This document shows, in pieces, positions 19,414-28,391 of a DNA stretch of 64,000 bases. How positions within the stretch are numbered: the first letter of the stretch is position 1; each line of letters begins with the position of its first letter. The stretch comes from JAJEFO01 sp965208685 (GTDB lineage Bacteria > Pseudomonadota > Alphaproteobacteria > Rhodobacterales > Rhodobacteraceae): positions 744,001 through 808,000 of the forward strand of contig CBDBPL010000007.1 of assembly GCA_965208685.1 (NCBI GenBank). Reading direction: 5' to 3'. The position numbers and the translations under genes are program-made. Under the pieces are notes generated by a model. That model saw nothing but the letters and a program-made list of their open reading frames with translations, ran no database searches and had not been told where the DNA came from.

Positions 19414-19541
19414 CACTCCAACTTGAGGCAAAACATAGAATTTTTTCCCAAGTTTGTGCAGATGCAACTTGAAAATAGGGACATATGTTCTAAATTTGTC
19501 GAAATGAAAGACAGGTGTCGGGAATTCGAGAGACGACGGGA
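19414..19541. promoter_or_regulatory. Divergent control region between cysG and the Lrp gene
   Basis: An AT-rich stretch in a GC-rich neighbourhood. It contains two copies of CAACTTGA at 19419-19426 and 19465-19472, a related AAGTTTG in inverse sense near 19450, and the exact palindrome ACATATGT at 19481-19488. These are plausible binding sites for the divergently encoded Lrp/AsnC regulator. No confident -35/-10 pair can be assigned. Confidence 0.45.
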
Positions 19542-20003
19542 ATGGCAGCGCGAATTGACGATCTGGACAGGAAAATCCTGCGCGAGCTGCAACGGGACGC
19601 AAGCCAGTCGCTGGACGACATCGCACGCAAGGTCGGGTCCTCGAAGACGCCGGTCTGGAACCGGATTCGCAAGATGCGCGAATCAGGCGTGATCGGGCAG
19701 CAAACCGTCGTTCTCGACGCGGAAAAGCTTGGTCTCGAGGCCTGTTTCTTCGTTCTGGTCCGCACTTCGGCCCATGAGGCGGAGTGGCAGGCCCGGTTCC
19801 TTGAAGCGCTCATGTCGAGGCCCGAAGTGCTCGAAGCGCATCGGCTGGCCGGCGATGTCGACTATGTCCTGAAGGTGCGGGTCCGGAACGCGCGCGCCTA
19901 TGACGAGTTCTACCAGGCGCTGATTTCCGAGGTCGAGATATACAACGTGACGGGGCTGCTCTCGATGGAAGAGATCAAGTCAACGACGGCATTGCCGATC
20001 TGA
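19542..20003 (+). CDS. Lrp/AsnC family transcriptional regulator
   Basis: 153 residues from the ATG at 19542. A GTG at 19515 would add nine. The N-terminal helix-turn-helix is RIDDLDRKILRELQRDASQS and VGSSKTPVWNRIRKM. The C-terminal RAM effector domain includes VLEAHRLAGDVDYVLKVRV. It lies divergent to the siroheme/sulfite operon. By position it most likely controls that operon in response to an amino acid or sulfur compound, an inference that no sequence feature proves. Confidence 0.92.
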   Translation: MAARIDDLDRKILRELQRDASQSLDDIARKVGSSKTPVWNRIRKMRESGVIGQQTVVLDAEKLGLEACFFVLVRTSAHEAEWQARFLEALMSRPEVLEAHRLAGDVDYVLKVRVRNARAYDEFYQALISEVEIYNVTGLLSMEEIKSTTALPI

Positions 20004-20111
20004 CCGGCCCTCGCGTGCCTGCGCGTCCGCGAATGGATCGGCCCGGGGTTGAGGGACACTCGCAAGGTGTGCCAGTCAGGCAATGGGAATGAGCAGTTTC
20101 AGGGTGCATGC

Positions 20112-21125
20112 ATGAGCGGTCTGCTGGCGCTACTCGACGATGTCGCTGCAATCGTCAAGCTGACGGCGTCACAGGTCGACGACCTGGCCGGTCAGGCGGC
20201 ACGGGTTGGCGCGAAGATTGGTGCAACGGTGGTCGACGATGCCGCGAAGGCTGGCGCGAAGGCGGCCGGCGTGGTCATCGACGACGCGGCGGTGACACCG
20301 AAGTATGTCACTGGCCTGCCCGCGGCGCGAGAACTGCCCGTCGTCTGGCAGATTGCCAGGGCGTCCTTCTTCAACAAGCTTGTCATCCTGCTGCCGTTGG
20401 CGCTCCTGCTGGATGCATTCCTGCCTTGGCTCGTGACGCCGCTTCTCATGTTCGGCGGCTGCTACCTGTGTTTCGAGGGTGCCGAGAAGGTGTGGCACGC
20501 GATTCATTCCCATCCCGAAACCGGGCACGTGGAACCCGAATCCCTTGACGCAGCCCACCTCGAAGAGCGACGCGTGAAGGGCGCCATCAAGACGGATTTC
20601 ATCCTTTCCGCCGAGATCATGACGATCTCTCTCGCCGCAGTCGACACGGACAGCCTTGTTTCGGCGGGCCTCGTGCTGGCAGTGGTCGCGATCGGGATCA
20701 CCGCTCTCGTGTACGGCACGGTGGCGCTGCTCGTGAAGATGGATGACGCGGGCCTGAAGCTGTCCCAGGTCGGTCGACTGGCCGCAACACGCAACCTTGG
20801 CCGCTGGATGGTCAAGTTCATGCCGCGATTGATGACGATCATCTCCATCGTCGGGACCGCAGCCATGCTTTGGGTCGGCGGCAACATCATCGTGCACGGG
20901 CTTGAGGTCCTGAACTGGCCTGCGCCCTATGACCTGATCAAGGAGGTCGCCGCCACGACCGCCGAGGCCGTTGGCTTGGCCAGTGGATTCGTGAAATGGG
21001 TCGTGACCGCGGCGCTTGACGGGATTGTCGGGCTGGCGCTGGGCCTGTTCCTGCTTCCGGTTGTCACGCGTGCGATCGTGCCGTTTCTTTCGATCTTCTT
21101 TCCCGAGAAGAACTCGGGGCGCTGA
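20112..21125 (+). CDS. DUF808 family membrane protein (YedI-like)
   Basis: 337 residues matching DUF808, a conserved inner-membrane family. The N-terminus is the family signature MSGLLALLDDVAAIVKLTAS. The characteristic MFGGCYLCFEGAEKVWH follows. Four or more hydrophobic helices are visible, around residues 97-130, 190-220, 240-290 and 305-330. Function is unknown. The ATG at 20112 is chosen from the family N-terminus. It stands alone. Confidence 0.93.
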   Translation: MSGLLALLDDVAAIVKLTASQVDDLAGQAARVGAKIGATVVDDAAKAGAKAAGVVIDDAAVTPKYVTGLPAARELPVVWQIARASFFNKLVILLPLALLLDAFLPWLVTPLLMFGGCYLCFEGAEKVWHAIHSHPETGHVEPESLDAAHLEERRVKGAIKTDFILSAEIMTISLAAVDTDSLVSAGLVLAVVAIGITALVYGTVALLVKMDDAGLKLSQVGRLAATRNLGRWMVKFMPRLMTIISIVGTAAMLWVGGNIIVHGLEVLNWPAPYDLIKEVAATTAEAVGLASGFVKWVVTAALDGIVGLALGLFLLPVVTRAIVPFLSIFFPEKNSGR

Positions 21126-21230
21126 CCGGCACCGTCGCGTCGGATGGCGCTTCGATCGCCCGTCCAGGGCGCTGCCGGTCGAGCGCATGCCCTCGGCGGA
21201 AAGTTTCAAGGCGCGGCGTTCAACGTGGCG

Positions 21231-22112
21231 CTATCGGATTGCGGGACGGTTCCGGGCGACGAATCTGGGAAGCATCGCGGAGAAGTCCTTGCCCTTCCCG
21301 CCTTCGTCTTCGACGAAAGCTGAATAGATCTCGGTTGCACGCGCTCCGATCGGAGTGTCGGCGTCGACGGCATCGGCTGCGTGCTGAGAAAGGCGCAAGT
21401 CCTTCAGCATGAGTTCAGCCGCGAATCCTGGCTGGTAGTCGTTGTCTGCCGGCGAGGCAGGGCCGATGCCCGGCGCCGGACAATAGGCATTCATCGACCA
21501 GCTGTATCCCGAGGACGTGGAGACGACATCGTACATTGCCTGCCGTTCGAGCCCGAGCTTGTCGGCCAGCGCGAAGGCTTCGCAGGTGGCAATCATGGTG
21601 GCGCCGAGGATCATGTTGTTGCAGATCTTCGCCGCCTGACCGTTTCCGGAAGGTCCGCAATGCACGGCCTTTTGACCCATGATGTCGAAGAGCGGCGTGA
21701 CAGCCTTCACGGCTTCTTCGGATCCCCCCACCATGAATGTCAGCGTGCCCGCTTCGGCTCCGCCAATGCCGCCGGAGACCGGTGCATCAAGCGCATGCAC
21801 TCCTCCCGACCGCGCCTGTTCGGCGACCGCCCTCGCGCTTTCCACGTCAACTGTGGAGCAATCCAGGATGACCGTTCCCGGGGCCATCACCGGGATGATC
21901 TCGCTTGCAACGCTGCGAAGAATCTCCCCGTCGGGCAGCATCGTGACGGCCACTTCCCGCGCCGCCACGGCGCCAGCGGCCGTGTCGGCCGCGTCGACGC
22001 CTTCAGGAACCGGTGCCGCGATGTCGAATCCCGCCACGTCGTGACCCGCTGCAGCGAGATTGCGCGCCATGGGCGCTCCCATGTTGCCGAGGCCGATGAA
22101 TCCGACTCTCAT
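21231..22112 (-). CDS. mmsB: 3-Hydroxyisobutyrate dehydrogenase
   Basis: 293 residues. It oxidises 3-hydroxyisobutyrate to methylmalonate semialdehyde in valine breakdown. The NAD-binding motif GFIGLGNMGAPMARNL opens the protein. DAPVSGGIGGAEAGTL is the substrate loop, and NGQAAKICNNM carries the catalytic lysine. GGAGG precedes the ATG at 22112 by seven bases. The start overlaps the stop of the upstream hydrolase gene by four bases, so the three valine genes are coupled. Confidence 0.94.
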   Translation of the reverse strand: MRVGFIGLGNMGAPMARNLAAAGHDVAGFDIAAPVPEGVDAADTAAGAVAAREVAVTMLPDGEILRSVASEIIPVMAPGTVILDCSTVDVESARAVAEQARSGGVHALDAPVSGGIGGAEAGTLTFMVGGSEEAVKAVTPLFDIMGQKAVHCGPSGNGQAAKICNNMILGATMIATCEAFALADKLGLERQAMYDVVSTSSGYSWSMNAYCPAPGIGPASPADNDYQPGFAAELMLKDLRLSQHAADAVDADTPIGARATEIYSAFVEDEGGKGKDFSAMLPRFVARNRPAIR

Positions 22113-23152
22113 GAGAAGTCCTCCAGTTTCAGTTCTTGCGGTCCAAGCGAGCTGAGCATGTCAGCGACTTCCTCCGCCGTCGCTGCGCCAAGTGAATCAT
22201 GCACCCATCTGGGTGACCTGTCCTTGTCGATGACGGCTGCCCGAATGCCTTCGAGGAAGTCTCCCTGCTCGGTCACCCGATGCGCGAACCGGTATTCGTT
22301 GACCAGCGCCGCCTCGATGCGGTTGGCAGTCCGTGCGCGGTGAACAAGCTCGATCGTCGCGGCGAGGGAAAGAGGCGCGTGCGGTTCAAGCCGTGACAGG
22401 GTCTCGCGCGACCACTCGCTTTCCGTCCGGGCAAGGGATTCGAGAATGTCCCGGAGGGTCTCGCCCCCGAAGTGCCGGTTGATTTCAGCTTCGACCACCG
22501 CAAGCGGGCTTGCTGGCGCCGGATGTGCGACCCGGTCGATTTCGGCCGGGTCGCCCGTTGCTTCCAGACGCGCCGTCAGGTCCGCCCACATGTCTTCCGG
22601 AACGTGACAATCGGCGAAACCGGCAAAGATCGCGTCTCCCGGACCCATGCGCGTGCCCGTAGTGCCGAGATACTCGCCTATGCGTCCTGGCGCCCGAGCC
22701 AGCAGCAGCGACCCGCCGACGTCCGGCACCAGCCCGATTCCGCATTCCGGCATCGCGATCCGGGAACTGCCGCCGACGACACGATGCGAGGCGTGACAGC
22801 CGAGCCCCACGCCGCCTCCCATGGTGAAGCCCTTGAGAAGCGTGACGACCGGCTTCGGGAAGCTGGCGAGGGTGGCGTTCAGTCGGTATTCCTCCCGCCA
22901 AAAGCGTCGGACGGATTCATGTTCGCCGCGCACCAGCGCGCCGTGGATTTCGGCAATGTCACCGCCGGCCGAGAACGCTCTCTCGCCGTTCGCGTCAATC
23001 AGGACCAAGGCGATTTCGTCGTCAGGTTCCCATTGGGCAAGCGTGTCGCCTAAGTCCCGAATCATGGGCAGCGTGACAGCGTTCAATGCGCCTGGACGGT
23101 TCAGCGTGGCCCGCCCAGCGAGTCCTTCCTTGCGCAGGATGATGTCGCTCAT
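22109..23152 (-). CDS. 3-Hydroxyisobutyryl-CoA hydrolase (crotonase superfamily)
   Basis: 347 residues. The crotonase fold is seen in RATLNRPGALNAVTLPMI, FSAGGDIAEIHGAL (oxyanion hole), KGFTMGGGVGLG and PECGIGLVPDVGGS. The extra C-terminal half (DRSPRWVHDSL) separates hydrolases of the HIBCH type from ordinary enoyl-CoA hydratases. Its position between an isobutyryl-CoA-dehydrogenase-like gene and 3-hydroxyisobutyrate dehydrogenase supports the hydrolase step of valine catabolism. Both ends overlap neighbours by four bases. Confidence 0.9.
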   Translation of the reverse strand: MSDIILRKEGLAGRATLNRPGALNAVTLPMIRDLGDTLAQWEPDDEIALVLIDANGERAFSAGGDIAEIHGALVRGEHESVRRFWREEYRLNATLASFPKPVVTLLKGFTMGGGVGLGCHASHRVVGGSSRIAMPECGIGLVPDVGGSLLLARAPGRIGEYLGTTGTRMGPGDAIFAGFADCHVPEDMWADLTARLEATGDPAEIDRVAHPAPASPLAVVEAEINRHFGGETLRDILESLARTESEWSRETLSRLEPHAPLSLAATIELVHRARTANRIEAALVNEYRFAHRVTEQGDFLEGIRAAVIDKDRSPRWVHDSLGAATAEEVADMLSSLGPQELKLEDFS

Positions 23153-24291
23153 GAACCCGCCGTCAGGTGACGTGCGACAATGACCCGCATGATCTCGCTC
23201 GTTCCCTCCAGAATGCGGTGTACCCTCAGGTCCCGGACAATCTTCTCGATCCCGTATTCGGCGAGGTAGCCGTATCCGCCATGAAGCTGCAGGCAGGTGT
23301 CCGCGATGCGCGATGCGGCTTCGGTCACGAACGCCTTGGCCATGGCGCAGCGTTTCGTGGCGTCAGGCTGCGCCGTGTCGAGCGCCCAGGCGGCATGGCG
23401 CAAGAAGGTTCGCGCGGCCTGCAACTCGATCTCGCAATCGGCGATCTTGAATTGAAGCGCCTGGAACCGGTCGAGGCTTTGGCCGAAGGCCTGCCGTTCA
23501 GCCATGTAGGCGATCGTCCTGTCCAGCGCACTTTGCGCGGCGCCGAGCGAGCAGGCGGAGATGTTCAGGCGCCCGCCGTCGAGCGCCGCCATCGCGTACT
23601 TGAATCCTTCGCCTTCCTTTCCCAGCAGGTTGCCGGCCGGCACGGCGCAATTGTCCATCTGGACCTGGCGCGTCGGTTGGCTGCGCCAGCCCATCTTTTG
23701 CTCAAGGCCGCCGAATGTCAGGCCCTTCACGCCGCCTTCCAGCAGGAAGGCCGAGATGCCGTCGGGGCCTTCGCCGCCGGTACGTGCCATGATCACGTAC
23801 GCATCCGAGTATCCGCCGCCCGAGATGAACGCCTTTGTCCCGGAAATCTGCCATCCTTCATTCGTGCGCTCCGCGCGGGCGCGAAGGGCCGCGGCGTCAG
23901 ATCCCGAGCCAGGTTCGGTCAGGCAGTAGGAGAGCAAGGTCTCCATCTTGATGACCGAGTGCAGGACTCGGTTCTTCAACTCTTCGCTGCCAAGGGCTTC
24001 GATCATCCGGGCGCACATGTTGTGAATCGAGAGAAACGCGGCGACCGAAGCGCAGGCCCCGGAAAGGGCTTCGAACACAAGCGTTGAATCCAGGCGGTTG
24101 AGTCCGGCACCTCCTGCCTCGTCGCTGATGTTCAGGCCGCCGAATCCCAGCTCGCCAATGTCGAGCCACAGGTTTCGGGGAATGGTGCCATCCATCTCCC
24201 AGTCCAGCGCATTGGGCGCGATCCTGTCGGCGCCAAACGCCAGGGCCGTGTCGTAGATTGCCTGCTGCTCGGCGCTGAGCGAAAAGTCCAT
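23149..24291 (-). CDS. Acyl-CoA dehydrogenase, probable isobutyryl-CoA dehydrogenase
   Basis: 380 residues with the acyl-CoA dehydrogenase signature YCLTEPGSGSDAAAL, WQISGTKAFISGGGYSD, RQAFGQSLDRFQALQF, QLHGGYGYLAEYGIEK and RILEGTSEIMR (catalytic glutamate near residue 362). The family alone does not fix the substrate. The tightly coupled hydrolase and 3-hydroxyisobutyrate dehydrogenase genes point to isobutyryl-CoA to methacrylyl-CoA. AGGA lies seven bases before the ATG. The enoyl-CoA hydratase and semialdehyde dehydrogenase of the pathway are not in this window. Confidence 0.88.
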   Translation of the reverse strand: MDFSLSAEQQAIYDTALAFGADRIAPNALDWEMDGTIPRNLWLDIGELGFGGLNISDEAGGAGLNRLDSTLVFEALSGACASVAAFLSIHNMCARMIEALGSEELKNRVLHSVIKMETLLSYCLTEPGSGSDAAALRARAERTNEGWQISGTKAFISGGGYSDAYVIMARTGGEGPDGISAFLLEGGVKGLTFGGLEQKMGWRSQPTRQVQMDNCAVPAGNLLGKEGEGFKYAMAALDGGRLNISACSLGAAQSALDRTIAYMAERQAFGQSLDRFQALQFKIADCEIELQAARTFLRHAAWALDTAQPDATKRCAMAKAFVTEAASRIADTCLQLHGGYGYLAEYGIEKIVRDLRVHRILEGTSEIMRVIVARHLTAGS

Positions 24292-24340
24292 GGGGCGTCC
24301 TGCTGCATGGGGTGAACGCCCACGCAGTTAGCCTGCGAGC

Positions 24341-24655
24341 CACCAGATGCGCAAGCCGACGGATGGACGGCAGCGGTTCAGGAAGACGTCCGGAGTTCCA
24401 TTCTCGGCAGCGAATTTGATCTCGAGTGCCTTGGCATCGGGTTTCGCGCTCACGCTTTGCTCGACCGGGTGAGACCGCTTCCCTGTCGTGCGCGCGCTCA
24501 ACCGGAAGGGACGGGGATGGCGCTGGGCACCAAGTCGCGTCAAGGTTGGGCAAGGGCACCGAGAACACGCGGAACTCGCTTCGGCGACATTGGCGGTTCC
24601 CAATGGCAATGCACCGTTCAAGCAGGAGGCGGGCTGCCTGACCCCAAAGTCCGGA
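24341..24655. repeat. Dispersed repeat, copy A
   Basis: A non-coding stretch that aligns over most of its length with 31156-31440 on the same strand. It shares blocks such as GATGCGCAAGCCGACGGATG, TCCGGAGTT-CATTCTCGGCAG and GCCTTGGCATCGGG-TTCGCG. The minus strand retains a conserved but frame-broken peptide around SAKPDAKALE, so the repeat may derive from an old coding sequence. It lies just beyond the 5' end of the acyl-CoA dehydrogenase gene. Confidence 0.75.
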
Positions 24656-24819
24656 TGTCGGCTGGATGTTCCTGCCTGGCGTGATTCCACGAGCAAGCCA
24701 GCGGGGGCCCGCGACCCGAATGTCAGCCAAGGCAACGGTCAATGCGTCCGATCGCAGGTGGAGAAAGTCGGGGTCTCGGAGTGCGCCAAGGCCAAGGCGA
24801 CACGAAGCGGACTCCCCGA

Positions 24820-25011
24820 CGGGCCGCCAGTCCACAGCTTTCGCACACTGCTCGACGACCTCTCGGGCAAGTCACTGATCCAGCTGCGCCTGCCGGGCCA
24901 TGGCACAATCCTGCCGAACGTCGTCACCGTGCCCACCGGGTGCAGGAAAGGGCCTTCGAGCCCCTCGGCGTGAAGCTGGACCAGGGCGTTCCCAAAAGGA
25001 TGCCAGGCTGA
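24820..25011 (+). pseudogene. Transposase C-terminal remnant (DDE type, IS1634/IS4-like)
   Basis: The residues GPPVHSFRTLLDDLSGKS and then, after a frameshift near 24945, VQERAFEPLGV match a pattern common at the C-terminus of large DDE transposases (VHSFRTLLADLATL ... TPTPLQRRAFELLGV). Everything upstream is lost, so this is a relic. It fills part of the 24.3-25.1 kb gap, and I see nothing else recognisable in that gap besides the repeat. Confidence 0.45.
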
Positions 25012-25110
25012 CCGGTGGTTCCCGATCCGGAAAGACGTTGAAAAACAGCAGGCTGGTTGCGGAAAACCGATTTCGCCTCCCCTGAAGTTCCACCTGGTGC
25101 CGTGCCAGCT

Positions 25111-27051
25111 TCACACCCTCATTCTAAGCCGGCTTGCGACCAGCAGAACGACGCAAACCGTGAAGGCAATCCAATGGACTTGGGAAACAATGATCAGGCA
25201 TCCAAGAGCAGCGATGATGCGAATGGCTATCTCGGGCCATGACAAACGTGACGTGTCGAAGCCCGCCAAAGCCGAAGACAATGTCAGGATCGCCACGACG
25301 ACGCGCACAAGGGTCAAGACGAAGTCCGTGGCAGAAAACCCGCTTTCGTCGACGATGAGAAGAACGGGATAGTAGACGAAAATGAAGGGAACAAGAAACT
25401 TCACGATCCCAACACGGTAGGCATAGAGCGAGGTCTTGATCGGCGGGCTTCCCGCGATTCCCGCCGCTGCAAAGGCCGTTATTGCCACGGGAGGCGTAAT
25501 TGAGGAGGCAACGCCGTAGTAGAGGACGAAAAGGTGCAGCGACAGATCTGAGAGGCCGAACTGTCGAAGCGTCGGTCCAAGAACCAAGGCAATCGTCAGG
25601 TAGGCTGGCAGCGTTGGCATGCCCATGCCAAGCAACAAGGCCGCCAGCATTGCGATCAACAGGCTGACCATCAGTCCGTTTGTACCAACACGCGACACCA
25701 TGTTGGCAAAGTCCGTCGGCAGGCCAGTTGCCCCAAGGACGGAGACGATAAGGCCAATGATCGCGACAGCGATGAAGATCTTTGCAAACACCTGGCCGCC
25801 GCGACCGATGGCGACCAGGATTTTCCAGGGGGCTTGACGGATCGCCGGATTGACGAAGCTGAGAACAATCGTCGTGATCAACGCAAAAACGCCGCCACCG
25901 GCGGCCGAGTAGCCATTGTTCAGCGCCACCACCATGACGACAACGGGGCCGAAAATCATGATCATGTTGATGACATCTTGCCGGGTGACCTGCAGGTTTT
26001 CGTCGTCAATCTTCTCGGGCTTGATGTCCAACCGGCCGGATTCAAAATAGACTGCCGCAAAGAGCGAGAAATAGTAGAGCAATGCGGGGACGAGCGCCGC
26101 AGTAATGACGCTCAGGTAGGACATGCCGATAATGTCGGCCAAGACAAACGCCGCCGCACCCATGACCGGCGGCATGATCTGGCCAGCCGAAGATGCGGTC
26201 GCTTCGACAGCGCCAGCGAAATGCGGCGGGAAGCCCGATCTTTTCATCATTGGGATGGTCAGGACGCCGGTGCCGACGACGTTGGCCAAGGCATTCCCGG
26301 ACATGGTGCCAAACAGCCCGGACGACACGATGGCAGCGTGGGCGGGGCCACCCCGCAAACGACGCGTCAGGTGGAACGCGACCCGAATGAGCGAGATGCC
26401 GGCTCCGGTGCCTTCGAGCAATTGGCCAAAGACAATGAAGACAAACACGACAAGGATCATGATCGAGGCAATGCTTCCGAGCATCCCCAGACCAAGGTCG
26501 AACCACAGATGAAGGGCCGCGCCCTCGACGAATTCCGGCGCAGACCTTTGCGCGAAACCAGGCCAATGATCGGAAGTGAAGAAGTACAATGCCGACACGC
26601 CAGCCACTATGGTCAGCGGCAATCCCCACGCACGCCAGCACAGAAAGAGCACGCAAATCGTGACGGCTGTCGCAATCCAGGCATCCTGCGGGCTGAAGAA
26701 GTAGATCGCGTCGTCAATTGTGGTGGTGATAACGTAGTATTGCCAGCATGCGACAGCCGTGACGGCAATGACCGCAACGTCAACAAAATAGCCTGCCCAT
26801 CCGGCAATTGGGCCGGACTTCTCGCCAATTCTCGCACCAAATGGCACCGAAAGGACGTAGACCAGGATGCAGGCGAAAAAGACCGCCGGCTTGAGTTGCT
26901 TGGAATCCAATGGTCCAAAGGTTGGCAGACCAAAGAAGCCGGGGGCGGCGTTCAGGATGCAGATGACGGCCGTGACGCCGCCAATCAGTAACGCCAGATA
27001 TTCCGCATACCGCAAGAAAGGCGCTCTGGGTTGGGCGGCCTGGTCCGACAT
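25111..27051 (-). CDS. TRAP transporter fused permease (TAXI-associated)
   Basis: 646 residues, a polytopic inner-membrane protein combining the small (DctQ-like) and large (DctM-like) TRAP subunits. DctM-type signatures include VGTGVLTIPMMKRSGFPPHFAGAVEATASSAGQ (shown here at about residues 265-297), GMGMPTLPAYLTIALVLGP and SSITPPVAITAFAAAGIAG. It uses an ion gradient to import substrate delivered by the adjacent TAXI-type binding protein, 69 bases upstream. No strong ribosome-binding site is seen before 27051. The local GC content looks somewhat lower than in the flanking core genes. Confidence 0.94.
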   Translation of the reverse strand: MSDQAAQPRAPFLRYAEYLALLIGGVTAVICILNAAPGFFGLPTFGPLDSKQLKPAVFFACILVYVLSVPFGARIGEKSGPIAGWAGYFVDVAVIAVTAVACWQYYVITTTIDDAIYFFSPQDAWIATAVTICVLFLCWRAWGLPLTIVAGVSALYFFTSDHWPGFAQRSAPEFVEGAALHLWFDLGLGMLGSIASIMILVVFVFIVFGQLLEGTGAGISLIRVAFHLTRRLRGGPAHAAIVSSGLFGTMSGNALANVVGTGVLTIPMMKRSGFPPHFAGAVEATASSAGQIMPPVMGAAAFVLADIIGMSYLSVITAALVPALLYYFSLFAAVYFESGRLDIKPEKIDDENLQVTRQDVINMIMIFGPVVVMVVALNNGYSAAGGGVFALITTIVLSFVNPAIRQAPWKILVAIGRGGQVFAKIFIAVAIIGLIVSVLGATGLPTDFANMVSRVGTNGLMVSLLIAMLAALLLGMGMPTLPAYLTIALVLGPTLRQFGLSDLSLHLFVLYYGVASSITPPVAITAFAAAGIAGSPPIKTSLYAYRVGIVKFLVPFIFVYYPVLLIVDESGFSATDFVLTLVRVVVAILTLSSALAGFDTSRLSWPEIAIRIIAALGCLIIVSQVHWIAFTVCVVLLVASRLRMRV

Positions 27052-27120
27052 TTTCGCAACTTTGCGTTCGAGAAAGGCGTGCGGCGGCGGCTGGACCGCC
27101 GCCGCACGAAGTGTTGGCGC

Positions 27121-28119
27121 TTAGCGAAGAGCGTCCGGTACGGCGATTCCCGCCTCGTCATAGTACTTCAGCGCACCGGGATGCAGTTTGACGTTGAGGA
27201 CCGTGAAGGGGTCTTGAGGGTCAAGCGTGCTAAGGAAGGACGCGCTGGCCTTGATCTCGTCAACGTTGTCCCAGAAAGCCTTGGTCAGGGCATAGGCTAC
27301 GTCATCGCTGACATCGGCGTTCACGGCCATTCCGGCAACGAACGAGAAGGTGTTCACGGCTTCCTCGTTGGTTTGACCTTCGTAAGTTCCCGCCGGAATC
27401 GTCGACATCGAACGACCTGGAACCTTCAGATATGGCTGGACCTTCGGAAGGTCTTCCTCAGCGATTTGAACGAAGCGGATCGGACTCGACAGGCCAAATT
27501 CCTGAATGATCGCGGCCCCGACAGGGGCAATGCGAACCATTGCGTCGACCTGACCATTGCGCATCATGGCCATGCCTTCACCCCAAGGCGCCTTGAAGCT
27601 TTCGTAGTCGCCTGGCTCCATGCCAGTGACGAGACGAATGATTTCTTCGGTATCGGTTCCGGCGCCACCGCCGCCCGGACCGACATACACCTTCTTGCCC
27701 CTCAGGTCATGATAGGTCTTGATGCCGGTGCTTTCCCAGGCAAAGGCCTGCATGGTCGCCGCATTGAACTCCATCAGCGATCGAATGCCGTCTGCGATTT
27801 CCGGACCCTTGTCACCCATGTCCTTGTAGGGGCCAGTTCCCGTGGCGAGGCGGGCATACTGACCGACGATTGTTGGCATCAGTTCAATTTTGCCCTGCCC
27901 AAGAAGCAGCATCGACTTGATCAGTTTCTGACCCTCGATGACCTGAACATCGATGCCGGCGTCTTCTGCATACTTTGCCAACAGCTTGGTCATTGTGTTC
28001 GGCGCCGCACCGGGCGCAGTGGTATGTGCACGCAGTGCATCGGCGCTCGCAACGCCGGCAGATGCGGCCAAGGAGATGGCAAAGCTCGCCACTCCAAGAA
28101 CTTTTGTGAATGAGTTCAT
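27121..28119 (-). CDS. TAXI family TRAP transporter solute-binding protein
   Basis: 332 residues. An N-terminal signal peptide (hydrophobic core VLGVASFAISLAASAGVA, likely cleavage after ASA near residue 26) exports it to the periplasm. The TAXI fold is supported by VYVGPGGGGAGTDTEEIIR, DAMVRIAPVGAAIIQEF and the C-terminal LHPGALKYYDEAGI. GGGAG precedes the ATG by seven bases. It pairs with the fused permease downstream. The ligand is unknown; the arylsulfotransferase and SDR genes upstream on the same strand suggest an organic acid or a sulfated aromatic, which is inference. Confidence 0.94.
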   Translation of the reverse strand: MNSFTKVLGVASFAISLAASAGVASADALRAHTTAPGAAPNTMTKLLAKYAEDAGIDVQVIEGQKLIKSMLLLGQGKIELMPTIVGQYARLATGTGPYKDMGDKGPEIADGIRSLMEFNAATMQAFAWESTGIKTYHDLRGKKVYVGPGGGGAGTDTEEIIRLVTGMEPGDYESFKAPWGEGMAMMRNGQVDAMVRIAPVGAAIIQEFGLSSPIRFVQIAEEDLPKVQPYLKVPGRSMSTIPAGTYEGQTNEEAVNTFSFVAGMAVNADVSDDVAYALTKAFWDNVDEIKASASFLSTLDPQDPFTVLNVKLHPGALKYYDEAGIAVPDALR

Positions 28120-28391
28120 TTGTTTCTCCCTAGATTGTCCTAGTTTTTCTGGATTGGCTTATCCCTCTGACCAAGGTGGCACAAGATGTTGCGACCGCGC
28201 CAGAGGGGACGGATTCCCGGGTCCGGCGCAGAAATCGTGCCGGCAACCGCTATCGAGGCGCGGAACGACGCGGGCAGGCCGGAATCCTGGAATGCGGAGA
28301 CCTTTCGGGAAACGCGCACGGGACAACTGGCGCGGAATCAACGGCGTAGGGAAGTCTTGCTCGAGAGAAAGAACGAGTCTGTATTGCAACG

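Noticed and set aside
24301..25100. Plus-strand short frames as genuine small genes
   Set aside because: They overlap the dispersed repeat and a transposase relic, and have no start signals.
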